The translations under genes were made by a program, and so were the position numbers. The notes beneath the pieces are model-generated. The model did not search any database. It was not told the DNA's origin and saw only the letters and a list, made by a program, of their open reading frames with translations. From positions 24,812,879-24,876,878 of the forward strand of contig CM017572.1 in NCBI GenBank assembly GCA_007844125.1: a DNA stretch of 64,000 bases, read 5' to 3'. Below, piece after piece: positions 20,410-30,732 of the stretch. Source of the DNA: Sinonovacula constricta. Its lineage: Eukaryota > Mollusca > Bivalvia > Cardiida > Solecurtidae. Position 1 is the stretch's first letter. The number at the start of each line of letters is the position of its first letter.

Positions 20410-23400
20410 CATACAACTTGGCAGTTGTGTCTAGAGTTGTTTCTTTAAAACACATAAATGTCACAACATACAACTTGGCAGTTGTGTCTAGAGTTGTTTC
20501 TTCAATACACATAAATGTCACAACATACATTTTGGCAGTTGTGTCTAGAGTTGTTTCTTTAAAACACATAAATGTCACAACATACAATTTGACAGTTGTG
20601 TCTAGAGTTGTTTCTATAAAACACATAAATGTCACAACATACAACTTGGCAGTTGTGTCTAGAGTTGTTTCTTTAAAACACATAAATGTCACAACATACA
20701 ACTTGGCAGTTGTGTCTAGAGTTGTTTCTTTAAAACACATAAATGTCACAACATACAATTTAACAGTTGTGTTAAGAGTTGTTTCTTTAAAACACATAAA
20801 TGTCACAACATACAACTTGGCAGTTGTGTCTAGAGTTGTTTCTTTAAAACACATAAATGTCACAACATACAATTTAACAGTTGTGTCTAGAGTTGTTTCT
20901 TTAAAACACATAAATGTCACAACATACAACTTGGCAGTTGTGTCTAGAGTTGTTTCTTTAAAACACATAAATGTCACAACATACCATTTGGCAGTTGTGT
21001 CTAGAGTTGTTTCTTTAAAACACATAAATGTCACAACATACAACTTGGCAATTGTGTCTAGAGTTGTTTCTTTAAAACACATAAATGTCACAACATACAA
21101 TTTGGCAGTTGTGTCTAGAGTTGTTTCTTTAAAACACATAAATGTCACAACATACAATTTAACAGTTGTGTTTAGAGTTGTTTCTTTAAAACACATAAAT
21201 GTCACAACATACAATTTGGCAGTTGTGTCTAGAGTTGTTTCTATAAAACACATAAATGTCACAACATACAACTTGGTAATTGTGTCTAGAGTTGTTTCTT
21301 TAAAACACATAAATGTCACAACATACAATTTGGCAGTTGTGTCTAGAGTTGTTTCTATAAAACACATAAATGTCACAACATACAACTTGGCAATTGTGTC
21401 TAGAGTTGTTTCTTTTAAACACATAAATGTCACAACATACAATTTGGCAGTTGTGTCTAGAGTTGTTTCTATAAAACACATAAATGTCACAACATACAAT
21501 TTGGCAGTTGTGTCTAGAGTTGTTTCTATATGACACATAAATGTCACAACATACAACTTGGCAGTTGTGTCTAGAGTTGTTTCTTTAAAACACATAAATG
21601 TCACAACATACAACTTGGCAGTTGTGTCTAGAGTTGTTTCTATAAAACACATAAATGTCACAACATACAATTTGGCAGTTGTGTCTAGAGTTGTTTCTTT
21701 AAAACACATAAATGTCACAACATACAATTTGGCAGTTGTGTCTAGAGTTGTTTCTATAAAATACATAAATGTCACAACATACAACTTGGCAGTTGTGTCT
21801 AGAGTTGTTTCTTTAAAACACATAAATGTCACAACATACAATTTGGCAGTTGTGTCTAGAGTTGTTTCTTTAATACACGTATAAATTTCACAACATACAA
21901 TTTGGCAGTTGTGTCTAGAGTTGTTTCTTTAAAACACATAAATGTCATAACATACAATTTGGCAGTTGTGTCTAGAGTTGTTTCTTTAAAACACATAAAT
22001 GTCACAACATACAATGTGGCAGTCGTGTCTAGAGTTGTTTCTTTAAAACACATAAATGTCACAACATACAATTTGGCAGTTGTGTCTAGAGTTGTTTCTT
22101 TAAAACAAATAAATGTCACAACATACAATGTGGCAGTTGTGTCTAGAGTTGTTTCTTTAAGACATATAAATGTCACAACATACAATTTGGCAGTTGTGTC
22201 TTGAGTTGTTTCTTTAAGACACATAAATGTCACAACATACAATTTGGCAGTTGTGTCTAGAATTGTTTCTATAAAACACATAAATGTCACAACATACAAT
22301 TTGGCAGTTGTGTCTACAGTTGTTTCTATAAAACACATAAATGTCACAACATACAATTTGGCAGTTGTGTCTTGAGTTGTTTCTTTAAAACACATAAATG
22401 TCACAACATACAACTTGGCAATTGTGTCTAGAGTTATTTCTTTAAAACACATAAATGTCACAACATACAATTTGGTAGTTGTGTCTAGAGTTGTTTCTTT
22501 AAAACGCATAAATGTCACAACATACAATTTGGCAGTTGTGTCTAGAGTTATTTCTTTAAAACACATAAATGTCACAACATACAACTTGGCAGTTGTGTCT
22601 TGAGTTGTTTCTTTAAAACACATAAATGTCACAACATACAATGTGGCAGTTGTGTCTAGAGTTGTTTCTTTAAAACACATAAATGTCACAACATACAATT
22701 TGGCAGTTGTGTCTAGAGTTGTTTCTTTAAAACACATAAATGTCACAACATACAATTTGGCAGTTGTGTCTAGAGTTGTTTCTTTAAAACACATAAATGT
22801 CACAACATACAAATTGACATTTGCGTGTGAATTGTTTCTTAAAAACACATAAATGTCACAACATACAATTTGGCAATTGTGTTTAGAGTTGTTTCTTTAA
22901 AACACATAAATGTCACAACATACAATTTGGCAGTTGTGTCTAGAGTTGTTTCTTTAAAACACATATATGTCACAACATACAATTTGGCAATTGTGTCTAG
23001 AGTTGTTTCTTTAAAATACATATATGTCACAACATACAATTTGGCAATTGTGTCTAGAGTTGTTTCTTTAAAACACATAAATGTCACAACATACAATGTG
23101 GCAGTTGTGTCTAGAGTTGTTTCTTAAAAACACATAAATGTCACAACATACAATTTGGCAGTTGTGTCTAGAGTTGTTTCTTTAAAACACATAAATGTCA
23201 CAACATACAATTTGGCAGTTGTGTCTTGAGTTGTTTCTTTTGAAACACATAAATGTCACAACATACAATTTGGCAGTTGTGTCTAGAGTTATTTCTTTAA
23301 AACACATAAATGTCGCAACATACAATTTGGCAATTGTGTCTAGAGTTGTTTCTTGAAAAAACATAAATGTCACAACATACAATTTGGCAGCTGTGTCTTG

Positions 23401-26400
23401 AGTTGTTTCTTCAAAACACATAAATGTCACAACATACAATTTGGCAGCTGTGTCTAGAGTTGTTTCTTTAAAACACATAAATGTCGCAACATACAATTTG
23501 GCAGTTGGGTCTAGAGTTGTTTCTTTAAAACACATAAATGTCACAACATACAATTTGGCAGTTGTGTCTTGAGTTGTTTCTTTAAAACACATAAATGTCA
23601 CAACATACAATTTGGCAGTTGTGTCTTGAGTTGTTTCTTCAAAACACATAAATGTCACAACATACAATTTGGCAGCTGTGTCTAGAGTTGTTTCTTTAAA
23701 ACACATAAATGTCGCAACATACAATTTGGCAGTTGTGTCTAGAGTTGTTTCTTTAAAACACATAAATGTCACAACATACAATTTGGCAGTTGTGTCTTGA
23801 GTTGTTTCTTTAAAACACATAAATGTCGCAACATACAATTTGGCAGTTGTGTCTTGAGTTATTTCTTTAAAACACATAAATGTCACAACATACAATTTGG
23901 CAGTTGTGTCTAGAGTTGTTTCTTTAAAACACATAAATGTCGCAACATACAATTTGGCAGTTGGGTCTAGAGTTGTTTCTTTAAAACACATAAATGTCAC
24001 AACATACAATTTGGCAGTTGTGTCTTGCGTTGTTTCTTTAAAACACATAAATGTCACAACATACAATTTGGCAGTTGTGTCTTGAGTTGTTTCTTTAAAA
24101 CACATAAATGTCGCAACATACAATTTGGCAGTTGTGTCTTGAGTTGTTTCTTTAAAACACATAAATGTCGCAACATACAATTTGGCAGTTGGGTCTAGAG
24201 TTGTTTCTTTAAAACACATAAATGTCACAACATACAATTTGGCAGTTGTGTCTTGAGTTGTTTCTTTAAAACACATAAATGTCACAACATACAATTTGGC
24301 AGTTGTGTCTTGAGTTGTTTCTTTAAAACACATAAATGTCGCAACATACAATTTGGCAGTTGTGTCTTGAGTTGTTTATTCAAAACACATAAATGTCACA
24401 ACATACAATTTGGCAGTTGTGTCTTGAGTTGTTTCTTTAAAACATATAAATGTCACAACATACAATTTGGCAGTTGTGTCTTGAGTTGTTTCTTTAAAAC
24501 ACATAAATATCACAACATACAATTTGGCAGTTGTGTCTAGAGTTGTTTCTTTAAAACACATAAATGTCACAACATACAATTTGGCAGTTGTGTCTAGAAT
24601 TGTTTCTATAAAACACATAAATGTCACAACATACAATTTGGCAGTTGTGTCTACAGTTGTTTCTATAAAACACATAAATGTCACAACATACAATTTGGCA
24701 GTTGTGTCTTGAGTTGTTTCTTTAAAACACATAAATGTCACAACATACAACTTGGCAATTGTGTCTAGAGTTATTTCTTTAAAACACATAAATGTCACAA
24801 CATACAATTTGGTAGTTGTGTCTAGAGTTGTTTCTTTAAAACGAATAAATGTCACAACATACAATTTGGCAGTTGTGTCTAGAGTTATTTCTTTAAAACA
24901 CATAAATGTCACAACATACAACTTGGCAGTTGTGTCTTGAGTTGTTTCTTTAAAACACATAAATGTCACAACATACAATGTGGCAGTTGTGTCTAGAGTT
25001 GTTTCTTTAAAACACATAAATGTCACAACATACAAATTGACATTTGCGTGTGAATTGTTTCTTAAAAACACATAAATGTCACAACATACAATTTGGCAAT
25101 TGTGTTTAGAGTTGTTTCTTTAAAACACATAAATGTCACAACATACAATTTGGCAGTTGTGTCTAGAGTTGTTTCTTTAAAACACATATATGTCACAACA
25201 TACAATTTGGCAGTTGTGTCTAGAGTTGTTTCTTTAAAATACATATATGTCACAACATACAATTTGGCAATTGTGTCTAGAGTTGTTTCTTTAAAACACA
25301 TAAATGTCACAACATACAATGTGGCAGTTGTGTCTAGAGTTGTTTCTTAAAAACACATAAATGTCACAACATACAATTTGGCAGTTGTGTCTAGAGTTGT
25401 TTCTTTAAAACACATAAATGTCACAACATACAATTTGGCAGTTGTGTCTTGAGTTGTTTCTTTTGAAACACATAAATGTCACAACATACAATTTGGCAGT
25501 TGTGTCTAGAGTTGTTTCTTGAAAAAACATAAATGTCACAACATACAATTTGGCAGCTGTGTCTTGAGTTGTTTCTTCAAAACACATAAATGTCACAACA
25601 TACAATTTGGCAGCTGTGTCTAGAGTTGTTTCTTTAAAACACATAAATGTCACAACATACAATTTGGCAGTTGTGTCTTGAGTTGTTTCTTTAAAACACA
25701 TAAATGTCACAACATACAATTTGGCAGTTGTGTCTTGAGTTGTTTCTTCAAAACACATAAATGTCACAACATACAATTTGGCAGCTGTGTCTAGAGTTGT
25801 TTCTTTAAAACACATAAATGTCGCAACATACAATTTGGCAGTTGTGTCTAGAGTTGTTTCTTTAAAACACATAAATGTCGCAACATACAATTTGGCAGTT
25901 GTGTCTTGAGTTATTTCTTTAAAACACATAAATGTCACAACATACAATTTGGCAGTTGTGTCTAGAGTTGTTTCTTTAAAACACATAAATGTCGCAACAT
26001 ACAATTTGGCAGTTGGGTCTAGAGTTGTTTCTTTAAAACACATAAATGTCACAACATACAATTTGGCAGTTGTGTCTTGAGTTGTTTCTTTAAAACACAT
26101 AAATGTCACAACATACAATTTGGCAGTTGTGTCTTGAGTTGTTTCTTTAAAACACATAAATGTCGCAACATACAATTTGGCAGTTGTGTCTTGAGTTGTT
26201 TCTTTAAAACACATAAATGTCACAACATACAATTTGGCAGTTGTGTCTTGAGTTGTTTCTTTAAAACATATAAATGTCACAACATACAATTTGGCAGTTG
26301 TGTCTTGAGTTGTTTCTTTAAAACACATAAATATCACAACATACAATTTGGCAGTTGTGTCTAGAGTTGTTTCTTTAAAACACATAAATGTCACAACATA

Positions 26401-26590
26401 CAATTTGGCAGTTGTGTCTAGAGTTGTTTCTTTTATACACATAAATGTCACAACATACAATTTGGCAGTTGTGTCTAGAGTTGTTTCTTTAAAACACATA
26501 AATGTCACAACATACAATTTGGCAGTAGTGTCTAGAGTTGTTTCTTTAAAACACATAAATGTCACACGATACAAATTTACAGTCGTGTCC
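20410..26590 (+). repeat. 57-bp satellite array, ~108 copies
   Basis: The unit is 57 bp; one phase starts ACAACATACAATTTGGCAGT, continues TGTGTCTAGAGTTGTTTCTT and ends TAAAACACATAAATGTC. Copies are 90-100% alike over 6.18 kb. Common variants are TCTAGAG/TCTTGAG, AATTTGG/AACTTGG, CTTTAAAA/CTATAAAA, GTCACAAC/GTCGCAAC and GGCAGTTG/GGCAGCTG. Because 57 is 3 x 19, frames stay open on both strands: NLAVVSRVVSLKHINVTTY per unit on plus, TTLDTTAKLYVVTFMCFKE on minus (up to 493 codons at 20,360-21,841). Stops and frameshifts occur in some units (for example near 21,877, 22,842, 23,123, 23,238 and 24,379), and no start context, signal or splice logic accompanies them, so I treat this as non-coding. Longer tandem duplications are nested inside (see findings). 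Confidence 0.97.
22261..24597 (+). repeat. higher-order segment, first copy (41 then 39 units)
   Basis: Rare variants recur at exact multiples of 57. AATTGTTTCTATAAAA is at 22,261 and 24,598 (2,337 bp = 41 units). The unusual AAATTGACATTTGCGTGTG unit is at 22,811 and 25,034 (2,223 = 39 units). TTTTGAAACA is at 23,238 and 25,461 (39 units). The second copy occupies roughly 24,400-25,500. Confidence 0.9.
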
Positions 26591-26597
26591 ATAATAC

Positions 26598-26935
26598 AGG
26601 TACGACCATTCATTTGGAACTCTTGGAGTTTATGGTCTGGTGTTTTGCAGATGGTGTAATTTAATACAATGCAATGTCTTACTTTGGAATAAATTTAAGC
26701 TTTAAGTCCATTGAAATATACATAGAGATTTGTTATGTAAACAAGAAAATGTCTGTTGATGATAATTTACCTAGGTATCACAAAAAAAAACGGGATAGAA
26801 GTTAACATACACGCCAAAGACTCAAAGAGTATCATAATAAAATCTGAGTAATCTAATTAAAAAGACCTACATGTACTTGCGTTTAGCTAGTATTCAGGGG
26901 AGATAACCCATTGATATAAACAAGACACGTTTCTC
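26598..26935 (+). mobile_element. family E fragment at the array's right edge
   Basis: It matches the right part of the element at 14,780: CAGGTACGACC, GAACTCTTGGAGTTTATGG, TTTTGCAGATGGTG, AAATTTAAGC, TTTGTTATGTAAAC, TTACCTAGGTATCA, GACCTACATGTACTTGCG and AGGGGAGATAACCCATTG. The left end found in the 14,780 copy is absent; the satellite begins where it should be. Confidence 0.6.
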
Positions 26936-26969
26936 CTTAAGGTCTCCGCACTTTGTAGTTTTTTCTGCA

Positions 26970-27140
26970 GAATAATACTTTGCCATTTACACTAGTATAA
27001 TGACCAAACACAGAAAACATTAAAAACGTGAATGTTGAAAGCCATTATTCGAATGTGATTGCTGTTATTGTGCGTGCCTCCAATAACATATTTTCACCAA
27101 AGTCTTATGGTGTAAATGCCTCGGTTGTGTGGAATTATCT
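26970..27140 (+). repeat. paralogous segment C'
   Basis: Homologue of 17,491-17,690: TGCAGAATAATACTTTGCC, AGTATAATGACCAAACA, TTAAAAACGTGAATGTTGAA, AGCCATTATTCGAATG, GCGTGCCTCCAATAACATAT and TTCACCAAAG. Confidence 0.65.
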
Positions 27141-27645
27141 TTTCCTGAAAGGATTGGCCGTCAGTACATAAGCTTCGGTGTAGTGGAGTTATCTTTTTCT
27201 GAAGGGATTGACTGAACATATGTTTCGGCAATCGGGACCACTCGGCGATATCTTCGGAAATAGACCTCGGGAATCATAAGCAGAGAAAGTAGTCCGTCCC
27301 TGATCATACACGTGATGTAAAGTCTTCAATTGTTCAGCTTTCAGAGTGTGTTTTAAATTTAATTTTTCAACAGCAAAAGACACACATTCTTCGAAGGTCG
27401 CCATATTTAAACAAACGCACTTAGGTAGCCGAATTACAACCGACCATATCACTGAATCTATAAATAGATGGTTGTATCACTACTATGGTTTACGAGGTTA
27501 TTTTGCAAAAGTCTGAAAGTTACGGAAATGGCCGAGTTGTTACGATTGATGTTTCGGTCGCGTGGAGTTCTCTTTTCCTGAATGGATGGACTGTACAAAT
27601 GCTTTGGCCATGTGGAGTTTTCTTTTCCTGAATGGATTAACTGTA
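27117..27645 (+). repeat. 53-56-bp repeat, two copies on each side of a 320-bp insert
   Basis: Two copies at 27,117-27,228 and two at 27,549-27,645 share TGGAGTT(A/C/T)TCTTTT followed by CCTGAA(T/A/G)GGATTG and a short spacer ending GTTTCGG. The segment between them (27,229-27,548) is unrelated and contains the helicase-like fragment. ATGTTTCGG stands on both sides of it (27,220-27,228 and 27,549-27,557). That could be a target-site duplication or simply the repeat's own periodicity. Confidence 0.7.
27285..27404 (-). pseudogene. fragment resembling the N-terminus of a RecQ-like helicase
   Basis: The minus strand from an ATG at 27,404 reads MATFEECVSFAVEKLNLKH, then TLKAEQLKTLHHVYDQGRTTF. The pattern (short acidic start, then a Q-motif-like L-K-x-EQ-x-x-T-L-H-x-V-x-x-G) is what precedes the Walker A motif in RecQ-type DEAD/H helicases, including copies amplified in invertebrate genomes. 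The Walker A GxGK(S/T) that should follow is absent; the frame runs on with unrelated residues and stops at 27,189. No later helicase motif is in the window. I infer a broken, probably transposon-associated 5' fragment. The similarity is judged by eye and could be chance. Confidence 0.4.
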
Positions 27646-27659
27646 GGAAATAAAACTGA

Positions 27660-28279
27660 CTACCTTGGAACAATCAGTCATAAACGTCATTCCATCCTTT
27701 ATTGTCAGTGTTGGCTTCTGCAACGAAATGACCCCTGTGTACCGGTTTCAAATGACCTCCCACTTCACCGCCTCGGAGTTAATACGCTGACAATATTTAC
27801 CGTTATTTCAAATACCAGTTTCTTAAGGAGGCACAAAGACAAACCATCCTTTTCATTGTTGATGCGTCCAACAACCCATTTATGTAGACATGATATAATA
27901 CCGTTGCGTGACTGGTGTGTGTATAAAAACGAATGAGAACCCCATTAGGTGCTCTTTGTAACAAGGGTCTACTTTTGATGCGGACATCGGAGAGAGAGAG
28001 AAAAAAGTAGGATAAGAATGAACTAAAATGTTCTCAGTTTTACTAGTGATAGAATCAGATAATAAAAAATTACAACACTGACATCGTTAATTCATCCGCG
28101 ATATGCATGGCTTCTATTTAACGGAAACGGAGAATTAAATAAATTATGGAACAATCAAAATTTCATTGTCTGCGGATGTAGGCACTTTCTGGGCTGTTCG
28201 GGACATTGTGAAATTGGTTTGTGATTCTCGCAGAGTGGTCTACTTTAGTTGGTCTACTGACTAACTAAAACAATATCAA
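27660..28279. other. unassigned stretch
   Basis: Includes the downstream part of a 124-codon plus-strand frame (27,562-27,936) that starts inside the 53-56-bp repeat. It resembles no family I recognise, so I do not call it. Confidence 0.35.
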
Positions 28280-28470
28280 GGGAGCGCCCGTAGCCGATCG
28301 GTTAGAATCAGAGACTTGTAACTTCTCAGCCCCTCTCACTGTGTAGGTTCGAGCCGGGGGGGGGGGGGGGGGGGGAGGGGGGGGGGGTTTTATGTGAGGA
28401 GGTTAACATGCGATGCGCCGCATGTTCCAGCCAGACATAAGTCTTGGGTCTTCCTCCACCAACCATTAGA
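28280..28470 (+). repeat. SINE-2 with expanded poly-G in the B-box region
   Basis: The head AGCGCCCGTAGCCGATCGG and TTGTAACTTCTCAGCC lead to GGTTCGAGCC. There a G run of 20, one A and 11 G (28,356-28,387) replaces the usual CGGTCGGGGCG. The body resumes with TTATGTGAGGAGG and ends at CTTCCTCCACCAACCATTAG; the tail is lost. Confidence 0.8.
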
Positions 28471-28792
28471 AAAGCAAAATGATGTCATAACTTCGAAAAG
28501 AACAATGTTGTTCTTCTTTAAAAACTTTCGATCAAATGTACTGATGATTTAATATTTAATAAGAAATGGTGCTCGAATATTGATTTTCGGTTTAAAGTTA
28601 ATTCCGGTTAATTACATAAATTTGAGGAATTAACTATGCAGATAAGCGGAATCACTTGTACATCTATAGTGTGTATAGCTTGTGGAGTACTGCTTTTATT
28701 GTAATTGTATGACGTAGCGGGCACATATTTTTTTGTCATTGAGTTTCTCAAACGGGAAAGCTTTATTACTACTAGAAGTCATTGTTTTCTTT

Positions 28793-29022
28793 GGGGCGCC
28801 CTTGGCGTAATGGCAGGGTCGCCGATTTGTAACTCCTCTGACTGCTTAGCCTCTCACCGTCTCGGTTCGAGTCCGGTTCGGGGCGAATGACTTAATGTAA
28901 AGGTCTTCCAGCTGACTTGGTTCTACCAAGATACTTGTTTGGGGTTTTCCTCCACCAAATAGCTGGACGTCACTTTAATGATCATAACTGGTCGCTGCAA
29001 TGAATTTCAACAACAAAAAAAG
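28793..29022 (+). repeat. SINE-2, nearly full length with likely target-site duplication
   Basis: The head has A box TTGGCGTAATGGCAG and B box GGTTCGAGTCCGG. The tail is GCTGGACGTCACTTTAATGA, then ACTGGTCGCTGCAATGAATT and an A-rich end. CATTGTTTTCT at 28,780 and CATTGTTCTCT at 29,031 flank it (10 of 11 identical). Confidence 0.85.
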
Positions 29023-29261
29023 AAAACAAACATTGTTCTCTCCTTACCCCATCTAACCGAAGTCGAATTTTATCGTTAGGTTCTATTTATACAAGGTATA
29101 TAGCATTTATTTAACTGCCTCCAATGTAATATCATGACAGTATAAAACTAATGTAATCCATTTTATTATAAATTGGTTAAGACGAGACAAACTTTAGCAT
29201 TCTGACGAGAAGGGCAATGTCTTTAATTTTTATATACCACTCCAATCAAAATTGTGTATGT

Positions 29262-29463
29262 TTGTCTGTTTATTTGTTTGTTTATTTGTTGAGTTTATCG
29301 TTCCACCAACAATATTTCAGTTATCTGGTTGGTCCGGTGTCTGGATATTGTGACTTGGGGTGGCATCAAGGTGAACGCAGCACTAAATCTGCTTGAAGTG
29401 GAAACTGTCTCCACATGAAATACTGTTGGTGGGACTATTAACCCAATAAACAAACAAACAAAC
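29262..29463. mobile_element. ~200-bp fold-back element of family F
   Basis: The left arm TTTGTTGAGTTTATCGTTCC continues ACCAACAATATTTCAGTTAT. The right arm, complemented, gives TTATTGGGTTAATAGTCCCA then CCAACAGTATTTCATGT. The arms pair over about 45 bp with a handful of mismatches, leaving about 100 bp of loop containing GTGAACGCAGCACT. It looks like a deletion derivative (MITE) of the longer family F copies at 2,500, 6,375 and 47,054. Confidence 0.7.
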
Positions 29464-29479
29464 ACGGTCAATGGCGCCA

Positions 29480-30330
29480 AGACTTGACCTATCTTGTAGT
29501 AATTAATGAGAATTAAGGAGCCTCAATGCCGGTAAGGAATCTGCCGGCTCTACAATGGCCGCCAATGGTCGCGGAGAACGGGGGTAACTTCATTCACAAG
29601 AGAATTCTATAGAAGGACGCATGCCATCATTTCTTCTAATCAAATCTATGATGTGTGTGGCTTTTTCTTTCTTTCTTTTCACCAGTTGTCAAAACAGGGG
29701 TCCATTTATAAACAAGAAAAGCCTACCCTCATAATCTCGTTTCTTAGAATGGTCAATAATTAATTAGGGATAACAGGAAATATAATAAGTCACTTTATTA
29801 TATTATAATACAGTAAAAGCATGCACATGTAAATTATATGGAATTGAAAGTGTAATTTATTTTTACAGGCTGCTGCATTGGGTATTTGACGTTAAAAAAG
29901 AAGTTCAGAATGTTTCACAAAATAATAAAGCTTCTGTAACATTGCACCAATCGCTTTTAAATTCCTTTTTAACTTTTTTTTTTATTTATTTTTTTTTTGA
30001 AGGTCCATTGTGCAAATTCAACCAATAAAAAACATAATGTATTATTTGTGTGCTACATATACCAAAATCGTGTTTTATTTATACAATAATTAAGTTAGTG
30101 TTCTATTATTACAATTATTAAGTTAACGCTCTAATCCTGTTTAATTAAAGTCAGTGAAAATTAGCAACAGATAACAAACATTTTTCGTCTGGCTAAATTG
30201 CTATAGAGCACCATTGACAACTTGTTGCCGATCTTATAACGAATGCTAAAATTGAATTTGTACATGTAAAAGTGCAAAGATTTTGTTTCTCCGAAGACCA
30301 AACGGAATGTAAACGTCACGCTATAATTTT
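29480..30330. other. unassigned AT-rich stretch
   Basis: High AT with T runs near 29,980. No exon or element boundary is seen. Confidence 0.4.
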
Positions 30331-30334
30331 CAGT

Positions 30335-30732
30335 AAACCAACCGTTTGAGCCAGATTATTTTTTTTCTCTTTCAAATAAACATTAAATACTGTTTCTTTA
30401 AAAGATCCACACACTCACACACACGCGCGCACGCACGCACGCACGCGCGCGAAATGCTGTTTTTTGATGTCCTACATTTATTGGAAAAGTGAAGCACCAC
30501 ACCCCACTCGTGTTTACAAGTATATATTTGCTAACTTAAACCGCTCTGCCCAGTTAACTATTGTTAAACTAAGAATACCACATGACCTCTTACTTTTAAT
30601 GTCACATTGTATAATCACCCGGGTATTACGCTCTGACGTCGATATCTATTTTTAGAAGAAATTCCCATCATGCTTATTTATACATGTAAATTTGGTAATA
30701 ATGAACATTTAAAGCGATTTGTATTACAATTA
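30335..30732 (+). mobile_element. family B TIR element, plus-oriented copy
   Basis: It starts with an eroded terminal repeat (CCAACCGTTTGAGCC), then a TTTTTTTTCTC stretch, GAAATGCTGTTTTTTGATGT, CACCACACCCCACTCG, ATCACCCGGGTATTACGCTC and the conserved core TGACGTCGATATCTATTTTT. A (CA)(CG) microsatellite at 30,412-30,452 has grown inside it. The order equals that of the complete copy at 56,403. Confidence 0.65.

Noticed and set aside
20200..20412. Open frames over SINE-1 copies (also 47,151-47,730)
   Set aside because: They coincide with SINE heads and bodies and are not conserved between copies.
20410..26590. CRISPR-like array
   Set aside because: The repeats are contiguous 57-bp units with no unique spacers, and the sequence is eukaryotic.
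20360..26613. Long repeat-protein genes on either strand of the 57-bp array
   Set aside because: Open frames are expected when a stop-free unit has a length divisible by three. Frames on both strands are open at once, some units carry stops or frameshifts, and no start, splice or conserved unique domain is present.
27562..27936. 124-residue frame
   Set aside because: It begins inside a 53-56-bp tandem repeat and shows no recognisable domain.
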